A stretch of 8,718 nt of DNA from CAZNNH01 sp964574335 (lineage in GTDB: Bacteria > Acidobacteriota > Vicinamibacteria > Fen-336). Under the pieces are notes generated by a model that was given only the letters and a program-made list of their open reading frames with translations, did no database searches and was not told where the DNA came from. Below, one piece after another: positions 6,772 through 8,718 of the stretch. Numbering within the stretch: position 1 is the stretch's first letter; each line of letters starts with the position of its first letter. The DNA lies in the NCBI GenBank assembly GCA_964574335.1, contig CAZNNH010000224.1, positions 1 to 8,718 of the forward strand, read 5' to 3'. A program made the translations under genes and the position numbers.

Positions 6772-7638
6772 TCAAGGGCCGCGATAGCCCCGCTCGCCCT
6801 CGGCGAACGGCAGCTCGGCGGCATTGGTGGTACGGCTGTAGGCCGCTTCGAGCGCCTCGCGGAACGGCCCGAGGGATGCGGCGATGGCCTCGGGAAGCCC
6901 GTCCTGCCAGGCGACGCGTCCCGGGTCGTCCTCGAGGCGGCGGATCTCGGCGGCCAGCCTCTCGCGCCAGTCGCCGGCCTCGAGCTGTCCCTCCTCCGCT
7001 GCCGTGAGCTGGCGCTGCAACATGGGGAGCAGGTAGCGCCGGTAGCGTCGCCTTACCTGCGACGGGCTCAGCGGGGAGTCGGAATGCTCCAGGATGGTGA
7101 CCTCCCGGCCGTCGCGAATGATGACCGGGCCCTCGGTGGGCCGGTGCCCCAGCCAGGAGAAGTAGGCGATGGAGTACACGTAGGTATACTCGCCCAGGCC
7201 CATCCGCGCCTTCCGGAGCGCCTCGTTACGGCTGGTGAGGTAGCCGCCCAGCCCATCGAGGATGCGGCTGACGGCGCCCACACCGCGCCGGAGCTTCTCG
7301 AAGCCGCCCACCGACCCGTCCGACAGCTCCTCGGCGGGGAAGTCGGCGATCGCCTGCTCGAGCTCGTCTCGTTCCGGACGGCAAGCCTCCCGGACCTCCA
7401 GGAAGACCTTCAGCCTCTCGGGCGCGATGCCGCCGTCGGGCGGGGGTGTGTAGGCCTCGACCCCGCCCAGATCGTCCTTCAGGGCCACAGCGCTCTCTTG
7501 TGCCTGCCGCAGTCCCTCGAACAGGCCCTTGACCATCGAGACGGTGACCCAGCAGGCGACGCCTCCCAGCAGCACCAGCACGCCGCAGCCGATGGCGCAT
7601 CCCTTCAGCCAGCGCTGTCCCCGACCGTCATTCCCCAT
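6772..7638 (-). CDS. Single-pass membrane protein of unknown function
   Basis: I cannot assign a named family. The product is 288 residues. A short polar N-terminus with positive charge is followed by one membrane helix (about 11-33, LKGCAIGCGVLVLLGGVACW), with three cysteines in or at it. Next come an amphipathic helix (34-58), a proline-rich turn (YTPPPDGGIAPERL, 63-76) and several charged, mainly helical segments to the end. The stretch MGLGEYTYVYSIAYFSWLG (146-164) is rich in aromatics and looks like a conserved core. No catalytic motif is visible. The start is ATG 7638, where AGGAG lies 7 bases upstream. GTG at 7653 would add five residues but has no good ribosome binding site. It lies downstream of the SPFH gene on the same strand, so co-function at the membrane with an SPFH protein is plausible but unproven. 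Confidence 0.85.
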   Translation of the reverse strand: MGNDGRGQRWLKGCAIGCGVLVLLGGVACWVTVSMVKGLFEGLRQAQESAVALKDDLGGVEAYTPPPDGGIAPERLKVFLEVREACRPERDELEQAIADFPAEELSDGSVGGFEKLRRGVGAVSRILDGLGGYLTSRNEALRKARMGLGEYTYVYSIAYFSWLGHRPTEGPVIIRDGREVTILEHSDSPLSPSQVRRRYRRYLLPMLQRQLTAAEEGQLEAGDWRERLAAEIRRLEDDPGRVAWQDGLPEAIAASLGPFREALEAAYSRTTNAAELPFAEGERGYRGP

Positions 7639-7771
7639 GGGCCAGCTCCTCACTCCAGGTCCGCCGACAAGGATCGTCCTTCATTGCCATGACCTCCGCC
7701 TGCAGCGATCGCTCCCAGAAGAGCAGCTCGGTCCTGTTGCGCCGGCCCGCGGCCCGGCCTTGCTGGCTCAT
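7628..7771 (-). CDS. Possible 47-residue small ORF overlapping the membrane protein start
   Basis: ATG 7771 opens a 47-codon frame, strongly charged, with a central stretch RNRTELLFWERSLQAEV and ending WSEELAHGE. Its stop lies within the start region of the membrane protein gene, an 11-base overlap that could couple translation. About four fifths of its codons end in G or C, as expected for coding DNA here. Against it, I see no Shine-Dalgarno sequence before the ATG and recognise no family. The frame stays open about 11 codons upstream of the ATG. The remaining 120 or so bases up to the SPFH stop at 7894 contain a run of seven Gs (7838-7844) and nothing else I can name. Confidence 0.3.
   Translation of the reverse strand: MSQQGRAAGRRNRTELLFWERSLQAEVMAMKDDPCRRTWSEELAHGE
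7646..7650 (-). promoter_or_regulatory. Ribosome binding site for the unknown membrane protein
   Basis: AGGAG on the minus strand sits 7 bases before ATG 7638 and decides between that ATG and the GTG at 7653. It lies inside the possible small ORF 7628-7771. Confidence 0.7.
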
Positions 7772-7893
7772 GACCGTCAGGAGGGTATCAGGATGGCACC
7801 CGCCAGGTCAGGCGGTCGCGGGCGTTGGGCGTCGGCCGGGGGGGCCACGATCGGCCTGGGGAGTCCGGGCATGGTTCCGGGGCCGTGGGTTCG

Positions 7894-8352
7894 CTACTGG
7901 GTCGTGGCAGGTGCCGGATCCGCCTCGGCGTCGATGGCTTGGTCGAGATCATCGGCGGCTGAGGAGGGCGCGCCACCCGTCGTCGACGCCGTCGCGTCCC
8001 TGGCGAGCCGCTCCAGCTCCTGCGCGGTGCGGGTCATGTCGTCGGAGCTGAAGCCGGACTTCTCGGCCAGCAGCAGGGCGAGGAGCTGCGAGACGATGTT
8101 GGTCGGACCGGCCGCGCTCCCGCCGCCGCCGCCGTTGCCACCCATGACCAACAGGCGCTCGGGGACGATCGGCTGGGCGCTGCCGGCGAAGTTGGTGGAT
8201 ACGGCGTTGACGGCGAACAGCCTCGGGTCGCCGTAGGCCCGCACCTTCTGCAGGAGCACCTGCGCCTCGGACAGGCCGACCTGCACCACCCGCGAGGCCT
8301 CGCCGCGGCCGAGCAGCTCCCTGGAACGCGACTCGCCCAGCGCCCGCGCCAC
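7894..8352 (-). CDS. SPFH/band-7 family protein, C-terminal part (5' truncated)
   Basis: The sequence encodes 152 residues from GTG 8352. Residues 1-40 (with EASRVVQVGLSEAQVLLQKV) are the end of the charged helical region typical of flotillin-like and SPFH proteins. These membrane-anchored scaffolds form large oligomers. The following YGDPRLFAVNAV and QPIVPERLLVMGG, a glycine run (71-78), and SQLLALLLAEKSGF (88-101) match the usual SPFH tail. The SPFH domain itself, normally about 200 residues upstream with an N-terminal membrane anchor, is absent. The frame stays open for 11 more codons to about 8385 but then runs antisense to the sigma-54 activator. There is no convincing ribosome binding site at 8352. 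The gene therefore looks beheaded, by deletion or by a bad assembly join. A decayed copy of its tail lies at 6629-6764. I am confident of the family resemblance but not that the protein is made. Confidence 0.65.
   Translation of the reverse strand: MARALGESRSRELLGRGEASRVVQVGLSEAQVLLQKVRAYGDPRLFAVNAVSTNFAGSAQPIVPERLLVMGGNGGGGGSAAGPTNIVSQLLALLLAEKSGFSSDDMTRTAQELERLARDATASTTGGAPSSAADDLDQAIDAEADPAPATTQ
7957..8122. repeat. Direct repeat copy B (partner at 6629-6764)
   Basis: This is the intact-frame copy of the repeated SPFH-tail DNA and encodes about residues 77-132 of the SPFH fragment. Similarity to copy A ends sharply near 8122, where this copy continues into a GCC/CCG-rich tract that encodes the glycine run. 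Confidence 0.7.
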
Positions 8353-8474
8353 GTCCCGCCGCGCCAGCCACCGCCACGGAGGGCTAGGGCGAGATCGTCC
8401 TGGCGCCCACCTGTGCCGCCCTGCTGGAGCGGATCGAAGATGGAGCGTCTGCGGACGTCGAGCGCTTCCGCATC

Positions 8475-8718
8475 GTGACGCGGGCGCCCGAGATGCAGGA
8501 GGTCCTCGATCGCATCGTGCGCGTGGCGCGTATCCCCCGCCCAGTGCTGGTGATCGGCGAGCGCGGCACGGGCAAGGAGCTGGTGGCGCGCGCCATCCAC
8601 CAGGCCTCGGGCCGGGCGGCCGGCGTGTTCCTGGCCGTCAACTGCGCCGCGCTGGCGGAGACCCTTCTGGAGAGCGAGCTGTTCGGCCACGAGCGCGGCG
8701 CCTTCACCGGAGCGGACC
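8475..8718 (+). CDS. PspF-like sigma-54-dependent transcription activator, 3' end outside window
   Basis: This is an AAA+ activator that uses ATP to open sigma-54 RNA polymerase complexes. Visible motifs are EMQEVLDRIVRVA at the start of the domain, Walker A GERGTGKE (8556-8579), VNCAALAETLLESELFGHE, and the sigma-54 contact loop GAFTGA (8697-8714), after which the window ends. The arginine in GERGTGKE is the PspF form rather than the more common GESGTGKE. GTG 8475 is the first canonical start, but coding-like sequence in the same frame (GEIVLAPT and on) reaches back to 8388, directly after a TAG at 8385. The true N-terminus is therefore probably missing, or uses an unusual start. GEIVLAPT faintly resembles the end of an FHA domain, a weak hint. 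It diverges from the SPFH gene with no room for a normal promoter region. PspF-type activators commonly regulate a divergent envelope-stress operon. Confidence 0.88.
   Translation, partial: MTRAPEMQEVLDRIVRVARIPRPVLVIGERGTGKELVARAIHQASGRAAGVFLAVNCAALAETLLESELFGHERGAFTGAD

Noticed and set aside
5850..6824. Minus-strand frame opposite the lipocalin
   Set aside because: It is antisense to a clear lipocalin. Only its first part coincides with the SPFH-tail remnant, and in a different frame.
6629..8122. The repeat-flanked unit as a composite transposon
   Set aside because: The repeats are protein-coding SPFH tails. There is no transposase gene, and I see no terminal inverted repeats or target duplications.
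8121..8140. GCC/CCG triplet run as a possible microsatellite
   Set aside because: It encodes the glycine run common in SPFH tails and is too short to call a functional repeat.
7529..8236. 235-codon plus-strand frame over the SPFH fragment and gap
   Set aside because: It runs opposite the recognisable SPFH tail and the start of the membrane protein gene, without a ribosome binding site or motif.
8034..8690. 218-codon minus-strand frame over the activator
   Set aside because: Most of it is antisense to the sigma-54 AAA+ motifs, and the rest is out of frame with the SPFH tail.

Overview
This is a GC-rich, gene-dense bacterial window. Its best taxonomic clue is the very large Oar-type TonB-dependent receptor with an N-terminal carboxypeptidase-regulatory-like domain, a family strongly expanded in Acidobacteriota. 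That assignment is an inference from gene content, not a measurement. I see no tRNA, rRNA, CRISPR array or insertion sequence.

Left part (1-5930, + strand). A LytS-type membrane histidine kinase, cut by the left edge, overlaps by one base the gene for its likely partner, a LytTR-domain response regulator. After a 111-base gap comes a 1,174-residue TonB-dependent outer-membrane receptor. The gap holds two near-identical 10-mers (GCCGTTCAAG and GCCGTTCATG) whose starts are 21 bases apart, just upstream of a plausible -35/-10 pair. This is the geometry expected of a LytTR-family binding site, so the kinase-regulator pair probably controls the receptor gene. A perfect 9-bp hairpin follows the receptor.

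Middle (5930-6632, + strand). A Blc-like lipocalin with its own good ribosome binding site and an N-terminal signal sequence. It is probably a separate transcription unit.

Right part (6629-8384, - strand). Read in the direction of transcription there is the C-terminal part of an SPFH/band-7 protein (8352 to 7894), a possible 47-codon ORF, a single-pass membrane protein of unknown function (7638 to 6772), and then a decayed second copy of the SPFH tail (about 6764 to 6629). The two SPFH tails flank the unknown gene as direct repeats of about 135-165 bases.

Right edge (8388-8718, + strand). A PspF-like sigma-54 activator runs off the window. It sits head to head with the SPFH fragment and leaves almost no room for a promoter. 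Both genes look short at their 5' ends, so the junction near 8385 is either a real deletion or an assembly join. The surroundings (PspF-like activator, SPFH protein, membrane protein) suggest an envelope-stress or membrane-organisation locus that has been rearranged.
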